In this document: positions 11,330 to 23,400 of the stretch, piece by piece
How positions within the stretch are numbered: the stretch's first letter is position 1
Layout: each line of letters opens with the position of its first letter
Assembly: GCA_034440615.1 (NCBI GenBank)
Contig: JAOTOM010004683.1
Location: 248,001-312,000, forward strand
Reading direction: 5' to 3'
Source of the DNA: Ashinkailepas kermadecensis
Lineage: Eukaryota; Arthropoda; Thecostraca; Neolepadidae
Length of the DNA: 64,000 bases
Position numbers and translations under genes: made by a program
The notes under the pieces: generated by a model
The model's input: only the letters and a program-made list of their open reading frames with translations
What the model was told of the DNA's origin: nothing
Database searches by the model: none

Positions 11330-11945
11330 ATGTCTACACTTTTACAATGGAACTGCCGCAGCCTTATCTCCAAATGGGCCGAAATGAAAGTTTTTTTTCT
11401 CAGTATTCTCGCACCTCAATTATTCACTGTATCGTCACGACGAGGTCCGTGGATCACATCGAAGTGGCGGTACAGCACTTTACATAAACAATGATTTCAC
11501 ATATACACAAGTTACACTTAATACACAATTACAAGCCGTAGCTTGTACATTACGTTTACATGGTAGAAATATAGATGTGTGTTCCATCTATATTCCACCA
11601 CACACCGACAACACAAATATTTTAACTTATATAGAAAACCTTATAGCACACTTCAATAACCCGTTCATCTTACTTGGCGATTTCAACGCTCATAGCCCAG
11701 CGTGGGATACAAAATGTACACACCCAGACACTCGCGGACGCATTATTCAACACATTTTACACCGACACAATTTAGTACTACTTAACACTGGATAGCCAAC
11801 ATTTTTCCACCTCGGACACAACACAGAAACTGCAATAGATTTGACAATGTGCTCTCCAACTCTGGCCAACGATTTCGATTGGACCATAGACACAGACATT
11901 CATGACAGCGATCACTACCCCATCAAATTAATGCCCACTTTTCAA
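11330..11945 (+). pseudogene. I-clade LINE ORF2, APE-type endonuclease domain, copy 1
   Basis: The likely ORF2 start is ATG 11330, giving MSTLLQWNCRSLISKWAEMK, the classic N-terminus (LQWNCRSL) of APE-like LINE endonucleases. These nick target DNA to prime reverse transcription. Downstream are SIYIPPHTD, LLGDFNAHSPAWD (near 11673-11705) and SDHYPI (near 11905-11922), which carry catalytic Asp/Asn/His residues. Compared with copy 2, roughly 90 bp is missing near 11416. This removes the glutamate-bearing ALEET-type motif and shifts the frame. A TAG follows LLNTG at 11793, and the frame changes again after SDHYPIKL. The domain is inactive in this copy. Confidence 0.82.
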
Positions 11946-13440
11946 CTGCTACTGATAGCACACCCAATTTTATCCCACGCTGGAAAAGTTCAAAAGCCGA
12001 TTGGACAACATTTCAGGAACTTTCTTATATTGAATACAACCCCAACATTTCTCCCGTCGAAAACATCAACTCAATTATAGACAACCTTTTCGAAGCAGCA
12101 TCCACCACAATTCCACTCACGAAACCTTTCACAAAACGAAAACCAGTACCTTGGTGGTGTCTAGAGATTTCACAAGCAATTGCGGTTAGAAAAAGAGCAT
12201 TAAGGAAGTATTTACGACATCCCGATCACGAAAATTTAACCACCCGTAACGGTGAACGTGCGAGAACCCGCCGCATTATTCGCGATGCTAAACGCCGTTC
12301 ATGGTCCTCATATTTACAGCAGCTCACTTTGCAAACACCTTTAAGTAAAATATGGCAAGTAATCCGACGTTTGTTCGGACGCTCCCCATTTAAATCTCTA
12401 CCAGCCCTCAAAATCCACAATCTCAACATTACAGACCCACAAACCATAGTAAATACCATAGCTGATACCATAGCCCATAATAGCTCTGATGAGAACTACC
12501 GACCTAATTTCTTACAAAATGCACAACACACTTTTCACACCAATATCGACCTCTTTGATTCCGACAACACCGAGTACTACAATGATTCTTTTCATCTTTC
12601 TGAACTGGAGAATACCATTTCCTCCGCCGGTAGCACTTCAGTAGGGCCTGACAAATTACATTATTCCTTCTTTCGACATCTATCTGACCACACCAAACAA
12701 TGCATCTTAGACACATTTAATTCATTATGGTCAAATCATATCTTTCCTGAAGCATGGAAAAAAGCTATCATCATCCCCATTCCAAAACCCGGCAAAGACC
12801 ATAGTAATCCAAATAATTTTCGACCCATTGCACTCACTAGTTGTTGTGTTGTTGTGCTCATGTGCTTTTCGGCGAGGACGCAGCACAATAGATCACCTTA
12901 TTAGGTTAGAAACAGAAATCCGCCTAGGCTACAAAAAACATGAACACACAGTCGCAGTATTTTTAGACATAAGCAAAGCTTACGATATGGTTTTCAAACC
13001 CGCATTACTTTTCAAAATTCAGCAACTCGGTATAAAAGGACACTTAGCTCATTATTTAGTAGGTTTTGTTTTATCCGGTACTCGCCCATTCCACATCAGG
13101 TGCCGGTCAGCCATCTCCGATCCACATATTCTTCAAAATGGACTAGCACAGGGAAGCTGCATCTCACTAGTTTTATTCAACCTCATCATTGACGATCTTT
13201 TCACCGACATGCCTATTAATGTATCATACTCTTTGTTTGCCGATGACAGCGCAATTTGGTGTTCCGGAAAAAAGTACGAGCATTGCTTATTTCACCTACA
13301 AAACGCACCAGAGAAAATACATCAATGGTCCCTGAAGTATGGTTTCATTTTTTCGGCCACAAAATCTGCAACACTGATATTTAGTAAATCAACGCCTTGC
13401 CCAAACCCAGATATACCACTTCATCTCTGAAACAATGATA
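11946..13440 (+). pseudogene. I-clade LINE ORF2, reverse transcriptase domain, copy 1
   Basis: A linker (PWWCLEIS, RRIIRDAKRRSW, LSKIWQVIRRL) leads into the RT. It has PEAWKKAIIIPIPKPGKD and FRPIALTS (about 12,780-12,838), then GRSTIDHLIRLE, FLDISKAYDMVF (12,960-12,992), LAQGSCIS and FADD at 13236-13247. Between TS and RRGRST roughly 90 bp is absent relative to copy 2, where that gap encodes FGKPLNRMIIKRM. The frame also shifts there. Both palm aspartate boxes are preserved, but the polymerase is not translatable as one protein. The LAQGS box stands where other LINEs have GxPQGS. Confidence 0.85.
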
Positions 13441-14965
13441 TACCTTTTGTAACTTCGTTTAAATTTCTTGGTATTATTTTTGACCGTAGGCTTTCAATGC
13501 ATGAACACATCAAACACATACAGAACAAATGTTTTCGCCGACTGAATTCATTTCGATGCATCACTTCTTCATCCCTTGGAGCCGACCGTTATACATTTCT
13601 ACTACTTTACAAATATTTAGTTCTACTCATAATTGAATATGGATCCGTAGTATATACCGGTGCTAGCACATCCTCATTACACATATTAGACACCATTCAA
13701 AATAAATTTATCCGTATCGCACTCGGTGCAATGACTACTTCACCCATTATTTCTTTACAAGCAGAATCGGGAATTCCTCCACCAGCTCTCCGTAGAATGC
13801 AACAAACACTTAGGTACGCCTCAAAAATTCAATTTCGCGCAAACTACCCCACACACGCGTCATTACAAATTCTCCCAAATTTACATCATGATTATTTAGG
13901 TCCAGCCGAAAGGCGAACTGGTCTCACTATAGCTTCTCGAGTCAAAATATTTTCTGAACAACTTCATTTCACTATTCCACGCATTACTTCTATTTCTCCA
14001 TCAGCTACACCACCGTGGCAAATAGCCGAACGACACATTCTGTATCTCACCACCACTCCAAAATCACAGCTTTGCCCTGAATATACTAAACAAAAATTTC
14101 ACAAATTTCGGGCTCGTTATCACCACGTACCTTTCGTTTATACTGACGGTTCTAAAAACGCTAACCTTACCGGCAATGCAATAGTTTCGGGAACATACAA
14201 AAAACAACATCGATTACCAGACGGAACATCAATTTTCATCGCTGAATTACATGCCATCCTCATTGCCCTCCGTTATATTCGCAACCGTTTTCTCTGTCAC
14301 CCCATGCGCAGCATCGTCATTTGTTCGGACTCCAAATCTGTTTTACAATCTCTTTCGTCATTTTCATTTTCACATCATTGCCATATTTCTATTTATGAAG
14401 CACTAGGAACACTTCATCTGATGGGCGTGAAGGTCCGTTTCCTGTGCGTGCCCAGTCACTGCGGCATCCCAGGAAACGAAGAAGCAGATCATCTCGCAAA
14501 AGAATCATTACAATTACCACATATCACAGAAATCCCACCACATTTTGACGGCATCAAATCAACAATACGACAGAAAATTCGGTATTTGTTTAACCAAACC
14601 TGGACACAAAACACAAACCATACACAATTACGGAACATTAAGCCAGTCGTCGATATCCGGACACCATCATTTCACATCAACCGACAGGAAGAAAAAGTAC
14701 TATCGCGCATCCGCATAGGACGTACCTCACACATCGATTTATTTATTCTGCTTCACCTCGGCCTTCATGTAACACTCATCTTACAATCCCACATATATTA
14801 CTACACTGCCCGCAATATCATGACCACAGAAAACCACTGACCGATTACTGCCACGAACACAACATCCCTATCTCTTTGCCCTCACTGTTGGGGGATGATC
14901 ACCCGTTTCTTATCAAACTTCTTTTCATTTTTCTACGACAAACCAACTTGATTCAGGAATTATAA
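13441..14965 (+). pseudogene. I-clade LINE ORF2, connection, RNase H and C-terminal region, copy 1
   Basis: An open frame from about 13,497 encodes the thumb/connection (MHEHIKHIQNKCFRRLNSF, then LLIIEYGS) and a complete RNase H domain. Its catalytic set is present: D in YTDGS (14145-14147), E in AELHA (14244-14246), D in CSDSK (14328-14330) and D in GNEEADH (14487-14489). RNase H removes the RNA strand of the RNA:DNA hybrid during integration; in LINEs it marks the I group. After RIRIGRTS the frame shifts near 14,750. The C-terminal zinc-like motif (PHILLHCPQYHDHRKPL) then continues in another frame to the TAA at 14963-14965. Confidence 0.87.
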
Positions 14966-15060
14966 ATTTACTTTAACGACTTAATACATTGTGACTTTTC
15001 ATCAACGGCGCGAAATGGTCTAAGGAGGCTGAAGCGCCTAATTTAACAAAATGAAATAAA

Positions 15061-15115
15061 TGAGAGCGGCGCAGTCTCTGCTCCCAGTGGCCGGCGATGT
15101 ATTGCCCCCCCCCCG
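15061..15115 (+). repeat. Dispersed repeat fragment, partner of 126-180
   Basis: GAGCGGCGCAGTCTCTGCTC, then CCAGTGGCCGGCGATGTATT, then a C-run. This is the inverted counterpart of 126-180. It directly abuts the 3' end of the I-clade LINE, so it may be the sequence that element inserted next to. Confidence 0.6.
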
Positions 15116-15373
15116 GAGCCCTGCATGGAAACAGACTGCACCACGCTGTGTCCTTGTGACCAGGCCGTTCCCTGTGACCTGCCGGCCCGTGACCTGTCAG
15201 TCGCCGCGGGTGGAATCGATCTCGGTGGCGTGGGCCGCCTGGTGCCGTTCCCCTTCGCTTCCGCGGAGCGTGCGCTGTACAGTGCGGCATGCCACCGACA
15301 CGTTACAGCGGTTACAGCGTTACAGCAGTACACGGCAGGCAATCGATGTCAGATTTACCGCGCCCCCTCTCGG

Positions 15374-15495
15374 CACTGACGCATGGCCCGGCAGCACGCA
15401 TGCGCCGTCTGTTAGTCGACTCACTGCGCCCACTGACGCATGGCCCGGCAGCACGCATGCGCCGTCTGTTAGTCGACTCACTGCGCCCACTGACG
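15374..15495. repeat. 57-bp tandem repeat (2.1 copies)
   Basis: Two near-identical 57-bp units start at 15374 and 15431, with a partial third at 15488. The unit runs from CACTGACGCATGGCCCGGCA to GTCGACTCACTGCGCC. Confidence 0.95.
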
Positions 15496-15499
15496 TAAT

Positions 15500-16125
15500 C
15501 ACGAGGTCGAAGTAAGCAGTAAATCGTTAGCTTGTTATAATCACGGGAGTACACATGTAATGTAATTTTTTTATATAGTGAGAGGTAGCCTTGCTCATGA
15601 TTTCAGTAACCGAAAGATTGGCGGACTCCCCCACCCCACCTGAAATACCTTCGGATTTAATCCGTTATATTTTACACCTCAAAATAGATGGATTGCTCAC
15701 TTCGTCTATGTTTTCAGGTCGCTTCAAAACATTGGCGTGCCATGCTGGCGTGCCGCACCAATGTTTGTCTTGGTACGGCGGCTGCCATGCCTGTCCTGTG
15801 TACGTGTAAGCCTCCGGGCATAACTGCGCATTGATGTGTTGGCTTGCTCACACTACGTTTGTGTTGTTGAAAGGAGCGGCCGCTAATGCTAATAACAGAG
15901 CCGATCTAATTTCATTCTGAAATGCGACCCTCTGTGAAGAAGACATGTGGACAGTGCGAAACTCCGGGCAGCCGTGTCGGAAGCAGCCTCTGGCAGTGGC
16001 ATCGGGTCCGGACATAAGGTCGGCACGTCGTCAGGGCACCCAGGGGGCGGCCAACAAGATTGGACTCAGCGTGCGGCCCGGGTCAAATGCGTGGGCGGCG
16101 ATAGATGGGGGTCCAACAGACAGTG
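15500..16125. other. Unannotated interval
   Basis: I see no gene, RNA or repeat of note between the 57-bp duplication and the 32-bp minisatellite. Confidence 0.5.
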
Positions 16126-17600
16126 AGGCGACGGGGTCGGGCGTCCGACGCACATGGAGGTGACTCAGTCCGGTGTCCAATATGAGGGGACGGTCTCCGG
16201 TGTTCGATACAGGAGGTGACAGGGTGGGTGTCCGACGCACATGAAGGTGACTCAGTCCGGTGCCCAATATGAGGGGACGGTCTCCGGTGTTCGATACACA
16301 GGGAGGCGACAGGGTCGGGTGTTCGATACACAGGGAGGTGTCCGACACACAGGGGGTGCCGACACACAGGGAGGTGACAGGGTCGGGTGTCCGACACACA
16401 GGGAGGTGACAGGGTCGGGTGTCCGACACACAGGGAGGTGACTCAGTCCGGTGTCCAATATGAGGGGACGGTCTCCGGTGTTCGATACACAGGGAGGCGA
16501 CAGGGTCGGGTGTTCGATACACAGGGAGGTGTCCGACACACAGGGAGGCGACAGGGTCGGGTGTCCGACACACAGGGAGGTGACAGGGTCGGGCCGGGAG
16601 GTGACAGGGTCGGGTGTCCGACACACGGAGGAGGTGACAGGGTCGGGTGTCCGACACACAGGGAGGTGACTCAGTCCGGTGTCCAATATGAGGGGACGGT
16701 CTCCGGTGTTCGATACACGGGGAGGCGACAGGGTCGGGTGTCCGACACACAGGGAGGTGACAGGGTCGGGTGTCCGACACACAGGGAGGTGGCAGGGTCG
16801 GGTGTCCGACACACGGGGAGGTGACAGGGTCGGGTGTCCGACACACAGGGAGGTGGCAGGGTCGGGTGTCCGACACACAGGGAGGTGACAGGGTCGGGTG
16901 TCCGACACACGGGGAGGTGACAGGGTCCGAACAGCGGAGGTGACAGGGTCGGGTGTCCGACACAGGGAGGTGGCAGGGTCGGGTGTCCGACACACGGGAG
17001 GTGACAGGAGGTGGTCGGGGGTCGGGTGTCCGACACACAGGGAGGTGACAGGGTCGGGTGTCCGACACACACACGGGAGGTGGCAGGGTCGGGTGTCCGA
17101 CACACAGGGAGGTGACTCAGTCCGGTGTCCAATAGGGACGGTCGGTGTTCGATACACGGGAGGCGACAGGGTCGGGTGTCCGACACACGTGGAGGTGACA
17201 GGGTCGGGTGTCCGACACACAGGGAGGTGGCAGGGTCGGGTGTCCGACACACAGGGAGGTGACAGGGTCGGGTGTCCGACACACAAGGAGGTGCAGGGTC
17301 GGGTGTCCGACACACGGGAGGTGACGGTCGGTGTCCAATATAGGGGGAGGCGACGGTCGGGTGTCCGACACAGGGAGGGGGTCGGGTGTCCGACACACAG
17401 GAGGTGGCAGGGTCGGGTGTCCGACACACAAGGAGGTGAGGGGTGTCACACGAGGGTCCGGTGTCCAATATGAGGGGACGGTTCCGGTGTTCGATACACG
17501 GGAGGTGACAGGGTCGGGTGTCCGACACACAAGGAGGTGGCAGGGTCGGGTGTCCGACACACGGGGAGGTGGCAGGGTCGGGTGTCAGACACACATGGGG
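16126..17600. repeat. 32-bp minisatellite array
   Basis: About 45 units based on GGGAGGTGACAGGGTCGGGT followed by GTCCGACACACA. A second unit type (GACTCAGTCCGGTGTCCAAT, then ATGAGGGGACGGTCTCCGGT) recurs every few hundred bases, so the array has a higher-order pattern. Frames open on both strands (up to ~390 codons) are a by-product of a stop-free unit and are not genes. Confidence 0.95.
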
Positions 17601-17684
17601 CGACACGATCTCGGCACCAGGCTCCCGGCTGGGAAGCGTGCCGCTCGGTGACGCCGCGATAACAAAGTGAGCCAGTGTTGACCT

Positions 17685-17715
17685 ACATGGAAATAGCCTC
17701 TGGCTATTTCCATGT
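17685..17715. repeat. Perfect hairpin
   Basis: Arms 17685-17698 and 17702-17715 (ACATGGAAATAGCC and its complement) are separated by 3 nt. It lies between the minisatellite and a SINE. No U-rich run or gene context suggests a terminator. Confidence 0.8.
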
Positions 17716-17837
17716 GCGCGCTAACGTCAGTGACATCACGACGAACAACAGAGTGGCATAGAAAAGCTGCTGTGCCAGCCGGCAGCTGGCAACTAATGTG
17801 GCAATGCACATGACACAAAATTTAATCCGAGTTCTTG

Positions 17838-18142
17838 CTGGGGTGGCTTTATGAACCAGGGTCCAATAGCTAAGCAGAGCCTGTTGAGTGAACCCTGGCC
17901 CAGTCACCCGATCTATGAATTCCAGTTCAACGGCAGAATTTTGACCGAAAGTTTAACGTGCCGTAAATGCACCGACACAGCCGCCCGGTAGCTTGTCCCC
18001 GGCCTTATCGGGCCAGCTGCCAACTGACCCTCCCAGCCGGGGGCTAAATGCGAGCGCGCGAATCGACTCGAACCCTGCGTTGCCAGGACAGGGGAGACCA
18101 GTGCAGGCCAGTGCTCTAGCCAACTGAGCTACCGGCACATCC
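17838..18142 (-). mobile_element. tRNA-derived SINE, family A copy 1
   Basis: Read on the minus strand from 18142, the element opens with a tRNA-like head. It has an A box TAGCTCAGTTGG (18131-18120) and a B box GGTTCGAGTCG (18074-18064), 45 nt apart; these are internal RNA polymerase III promoter signals. A ~200-bp body follows (AGCCCCCGGCTGGGAGGGTC, then AGGCCGGGGACAAGCTACCG, and ends CCCTGGTTCATAAAGCCACC). A second, colinear copy lies at 40996-41299, confirming a dispersed family. It would depend on a LINE for movement; the partner is unknown. I could not identify a 3' tail repeat or target duplication. Confidence 0.85.
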
Positions 18143-18804
18143 ATCTATGTCATGCAATCTGGCCCTACACATAGGTGTACTATGTTTCCCTGGATAGCTA
18201 CAAAGAAGAAACACTCTGCAAGCAGATTTTCAAAGCGTGGTGTTGCGTGTTGGAACTGAAGCTGTGTTCTACGATTGTTTTAGGAACAACCGGACGCGGG
18301 TTTTCGGTTGTGTAAGTTTGCTTCAGAGCACATTTCATCACCAAGTACCATGCTCGATGCATTCAATTACTTCAGGATGAACTTCTGCATCGACAGGGTA
18401 GAATATTCTTCAGTGCAATTAAAGGGCGTTTCATCATTTCGTATCATAGTTCGTTACTTAAGCATTTTTTGTTGATCACTGTGACTTCCATTGTAAGCAC
18501 CGGGTCCGTGTGCAGGGGGGTGTGTTCCTTTCCGGTGTACTAAATGTAATTGCCTAATAATCCTATTGCGTGTAGGTCTGATGCAGCTCCTCATGTAAGC
18601 TGAGCGGTTCGTTAGTTATTACCGCATGATGAGATTCGTGACAGTAAAGACTGATCAGGTGTTCACTGTGTATCCACCTGCATGATTATAAGGTATGCAT
18701 ACTCCGCAGTGGTTGTCTAGATGCACGCACGCTGTGTAGCCACCGGAAACGGTGCCGGTAACTTTACCGCGGCCAGAGCTATCTGTGGTCAGAGTCGGGG
18801 GACG
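18143..18804. other. Unannotated interval
   Basis: No coding or structural signal that I can support. Confidence 0.5.
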
Positions 18805-20040
18805 CGCAGGTCCACATGCTACCGCCCTATAACGGTACAGGTCCACATGCCACCGCCCTATAACGGTACAGTCCACATGTCACCGCCCTATAACGCCACA
18901 GGTCCACATGCCACCGCCCTATGGCGGTACAGGTCCACATGCCACCGCCCTATAGCGGTACAGGTCCACATGCCACCGCCCTATAACGCCACAGGTCCAC
19001 ATGTCACCGCCCTATAACGCCACATGTCCACATGTCACCGCCCTATAACGCCACAGTCCACATGTCACGCCCTATAACGCCACATGTCCACATGTCACCG
19101 CCCTATAACGCCACATGTCCACATGTCACCGCCCTATAATGCCACAGGTCCACATGTCACCGCCCTATAATGCCACATGTCCACATGTCACCGCCCTATA
19201 ATGCCATGTCCACATGTCACCGCCCTATAATGCCACAGGTCCACATGTACCGTTCTATAACGCCACAGGTATACATGCCACCGCCCTATAGCGGTACAGG
19301 TCCACATGCCACCGCCCTATAGCGGTACAGGTCCACATGCTACCGCCCTATAGCGCCACAGGCCCACATGTCACCGCCCTATAACGGCACAGGTCCTCAT
19401 GTCACAGCCTTGTAACGCCACAGGTCCATATGTCACAAGCCTACAACGTCACAGGTCCACATGTTACCGCCCTATAATGTCACAGGTCAACATGTCACAG
19501 TCCTATAACGGCACAGGTCCACATGCCACCGCCCTATAATGCCACAGGTCCACATGTCACCGCCCTATAACGCCACAGGTCCACATGCCACCGTCCTATA
19601 ACGGCACAGGTCCACATGTCACCGCCCTATAACGCCACAGGTCCACATGTCACCGCCCTATAATGCCACATGTCCATGTCACCGCCCTATAACGGCACAG
19701 GTCCACATGTCACCGCCCTATAACGCCACAGGTCCACATGCCACCGCCCTATAACGGCACAGGTCCACATGCCACCGCCCTATAACGCCACAGGTCCACA
19801 TGCCACCGCCCTATAACGGCACAGGTCCACATGCCACCGCCCTATAACGGCACAGGTCCACATGCCACCGCCCTATAACGGCACAGGTCCACATGCCACC
19901 GCCCTATAACGCCACAGGTCCACATGCCACCGCCCTATAACGCCACAGGTCCACATGCCACCGCCCTATAACGGCCACAGGTCCACATGCCACCGCCCTA
20001 TAACGGCACAGATCAACATGCCACCGTCCTATATATGACA
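18805..20040. repeat. 31-bp minisatellite array
   Basis: About 40 copies of ACAGGTCCACATGCCACCGC followed by CCTATAACGGC. Units vary at a few positions (GCC/GTC, GCGG/CGCC/TGCC), with occasional 1-4 bp deletions. No flanking duplication was seen. Confidence 0.95.
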
Positions 20041-20287
20041 CGCTGCCGCGCGCCGGTGCTGGGAATTGTTGACGACACATCAATTAATTCCTTCCGCTAG
20101 TATTTACCAGGTAACGTCAGACCGCTGTCGTGCCTCGTGGTTCATGAAGGAATGCTTGCACACTATTCTTTGTTTTTCTGCAGTTAATGTTTCATGCACT
20201 TCAAATTTTCGTTCTGGCCCTTTTGCAGAATGCATTCTGGGTAGTCATCAGTGGGACAAACGCTAAATAGCTGCACATGCTGGTCAG

Positions 20288-20418
20288 GGTCCGAGACGCA
20301 GTCACACGGAGGTGCCGTGACGTAGTCACACGGAGGTGTTGTGACGCAGTCACACGGAGGTGCCGTGACGCAGTCACACGGAGGTGCCGTGACGTAGTCA
20401 CACGGAGGTGCCGTGACT
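20288..20418. repeat. 24-bp tandem repeat (about 5 copies)
   Basis: Unit GACGCAGTCACACGGAGGTG followed by CCGT, with a C/T variant (GACG-C/T-AGT) and one TTGT ending. Confidence 0.95.
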
Positions 20419-20420
20419 CG

Positions 20421-23400
20421 GGGCGGGGTGAGGAGCTTGAGGGGAGTCATGATTGTCGACTGAACAAACGGAGAGGGGCCATGACAGGATGGGAGGGAAG
20501 AGATAGTACGTTAGCACAAGCCATTCGAGCAGACGTCGTGGCATTAGACGGCGGCGAGCCCACCCACCCACCCTCTATTTCCTCTCTCATTTCTGGCACA
20601 TGACACGTGATCCATTGCTTTGCGTATCTTCCTTCCCTCCCCCCACCCCCCCGTCGGCGGTTGTTTCTGGTCGCCCCAGGCCTACAAACAAGCCGACGCG
20701 GAGGGTTACCGTTTCTACTAGCCAACGCTGGGAACCGAAAGGGGAAGAATGAACAATAGACGAAGGCGATTTGAACCGAACAGTTCTATTCAATTACGTG
20801 CAGATTGTCCATGGAGAACCCGTACCACCGTAGGTAGGTTTCCAGAATACTGATGGCTTGAATTATAATCCAATGGCCATGATTTGCCTCAGCGTATTAA
20901 AAGGTCCTTTGCGACATGTTGTCAGTCATTTCGCTGATAATAGACATTTTCTGTAAGCTGCAGGCGGTGTAACTAGACGTGGACCATTCTCGATCGACGC
21001 ATACAACTACAGTGTTCATGGCTTTAAACAACTTGAAGCAAAAATGTGGTACTTATGTGGCGAATGTTTCCTACATGAAATGCACTACACGGGCTAGAGT
21101 TCAAGTTACCGATGTCTGTACTTTTAGAAACAATGGGCTTTAATCTGACGTGGCCGATCAAAAGCCTGAGAAAAGCTTTCCGTAGGAGAGCGACATTTCA
21201 TGCAATTAAACCGAACAAGCTTCTGGGGAGGGGAACATGGGAGCTGAAACACGGAAGATCAAGTGGAGCCAGGAGCGCCACTCAGCCCTAGCATAGATAA
21301 AAATAGCCGAATATCTGCCGGGCCCAGGTCACGAGCTTCAAGCAAGGTCTTGAAGCTCGTGCAAGGTCTCTACATGGCCAGGACCATTCACAACGCTATC
21401 TTCTATGTGAGGGTGAAGGGAGGGTTCCACCGATATGTGCTACATTATAGCGGCCAGTGCGTTCGTAGGCATACCCAGTGTCCTGTGTACTGCACTAGTC
21501 ACGTGTCGAGACAAAGGGCGTGCGTGCCGCTGCTTCTTGTCACTCTCTCCGACGGTGTAGTGACGGTCCAGTTTGTGTTCCCGACAAACGTGTATTGCCC
21601 TCTAAGTTTGGTTCCTGGATGCAACATACAACTACAAGCCGCGGCAGGTGCATCTGCCCAACCTGCCTACCCCTACACTTCCACGTGAATTCCGTTCAGA
21701 GTGGTCACTATGGTGGGCGCCATATGGCCTCTTTTTATTGCATGACCAAAGAATCGATGAGAAATTACTCGGACATTTTTGTATTGATGTAATTGAAGCT
21801 TAAGAACGAATACATTGAGATATATCCCTGCATTGTAGACACAACGACGGCCGTAAGTGTTGAGAATATATGTATATATAAAATATGCGTGCATAAAAAT
21901 AATAGAATGTATATAGTATGCAAACTACCGAACTTCTTCAAGCTCTCAAATGATCCAGTGTTGTAAGCTGAATAGATAGTTCTAGCTCCCTCTTGGTCCG
22001 CAATTTCTGACGGCGAAATCCACTGGCGGTGCTGTTTTAATTATTGTTTAATCAAGTTCTCTCAGTTGTTCTCTTGGGACGCGCAGTGAATAAGACTTAC
22101 TCGCCAGTTGCTAGACGCCAAATATGCTTCATAGCAGCTCGACAGCATCCTTGCTGGATCCCTGTCGAATGAAAACTCTCACCAAATAAAGATGTTGCCG
22201 GAATTTGCAACGTCTCATTAAAAGTCTTACTAAATATTATTATGCATAGGGACGTAGCCGAGAAGGAGGTGGAGTGGCTGTCCCTGCTTTGGACACATAG
22301 AAACGCCTTTGTATCACAATTGGTTCCGTTGCAATTGATCGAATAGCTATTGGGATGCAAGACCTTGCATAATTGAGTTGTTGCTTTTTCAAGTGCGCCT
22401 GTCGGGCCATTTTGCTAGAACTCGCTTAGTCAAGGAAATACCGGGAAAGGCTAGCTTTCAACTCTACGTGGTAATGTTTTGCCTTCGTCTGTGACAATCC
22501 TCCCACATTTAGCGGGGTTATGCGGTGCACAGCAAAAACTGTCGCCCTTTCGTACAAGAAAGATGTTACCGAAAGAGGTCCACAAATCACTCACGACATA
22601 CATGCTCCTTCAGCCGAAGGGAAGATGTCGGACCGCTGTTTGTGGGATACCACCACTGAAATACATGCCTTGTCGGATACCACCACCACAATACACGCCT
22701 TTTCGAAGCACCACGGCTTCACCTGGCTGCTACCGAACCGTGATTTGTATATCTTGGCGACTCTACAGTGATGAATTCAGCCATGAGGTTGGGAATGATC
22801 CGAGAAAGAATTCAAGTGTGTTCAAAATAATTAGTTTTACTTCATATCATAGGCGGTATGCTTATTGTCAGCAATTTTGAATGAGCTGTGCTGGCACTAT
22901 CTAAGCATTTGTTGGTGAGTTCTTAGTGGTGTACCCGCCTAATCCAGATGCTGCTCGAACGCTCGGCAGTTCTCCGGGACCGTCAACGTTGGTGAGCAGA
23001 GATATTGCCGATCTTAGGTTAATCTTGGCGGAAATCACAGGAGTTTCCGGGCGTCTGTCACTTCCGGAACAGTGGCAGATAGCACACATCTGAACAATGC
23101 AATGCCATGTGGAACGGAAGTTATTCATTTTGGTTTATCGGGTCCGATTCTCTAACCAGTATTTTCACATAGGGAAAGCGTAGATGGCGTATAGCTTACC
23201 ATCCTGTTTGGTATTTGATTTTCTCACGTTCCGTTATCTTTTATTTTTACTATGTCATTATGATACGAATATCCAGGTCAGATTTGAAGAAGTGTCGAAG
23301 ATTACGTACGCCAATGAAAATAGAGAAGCTGGGTTTCTTTCGGATTCTCTAGCCTTCTGTAGCCTATCTTCTGTATCACATTAGCTATAAGTAACTCGGT

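Larger units (their letters stand above)
7027..15060 (+). mobile_element. I-clade LINE, copy 1 (near full length, degenerate)
   Basis: This is a non-LTR retrotransposon with a 5' leader, an ORF1 carrying CCHC zinc knuckles, and an ORF2 with APE-type endonuclease, RT and a C-terminal RNase H. That combination is characteristic of the I clade. The 5' edge is set by the GGGGTGACACCC leader shared with copy 2 (63.97 kb, minus strand). The 3' edge is placed after the ORF2 stop at 14963-14965 plus ~95 bp of AT-rich tail ending in AAATGAAATAAA. No clear target-site duplication was found. Its ORF1 is split by a second LINE (7965-10522). ORF2 has two deletions relative to copy 2, a stop and several frameshifts, so the copy is dead. 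Confidence 0.85.

Noticed and set aside
16031..17651. Long frames (up to ~390 codons) on both strands
   Set aside because: Produced by a stop-free 32-bp minisatellite; identical peptides recur in several frames.
18805..20040. Regular repeat that might be mistaken for a CRISPR array
   Set aside because: Units are contiguous without unique spacers, and the context is eukaryotic transposon DNA.
21263..21688. 141-codon frame that could be a small host gene
   Set aside because: No recognisable motif, no supporting codon signal or splice context, and a perfect hairpin lies inside it.
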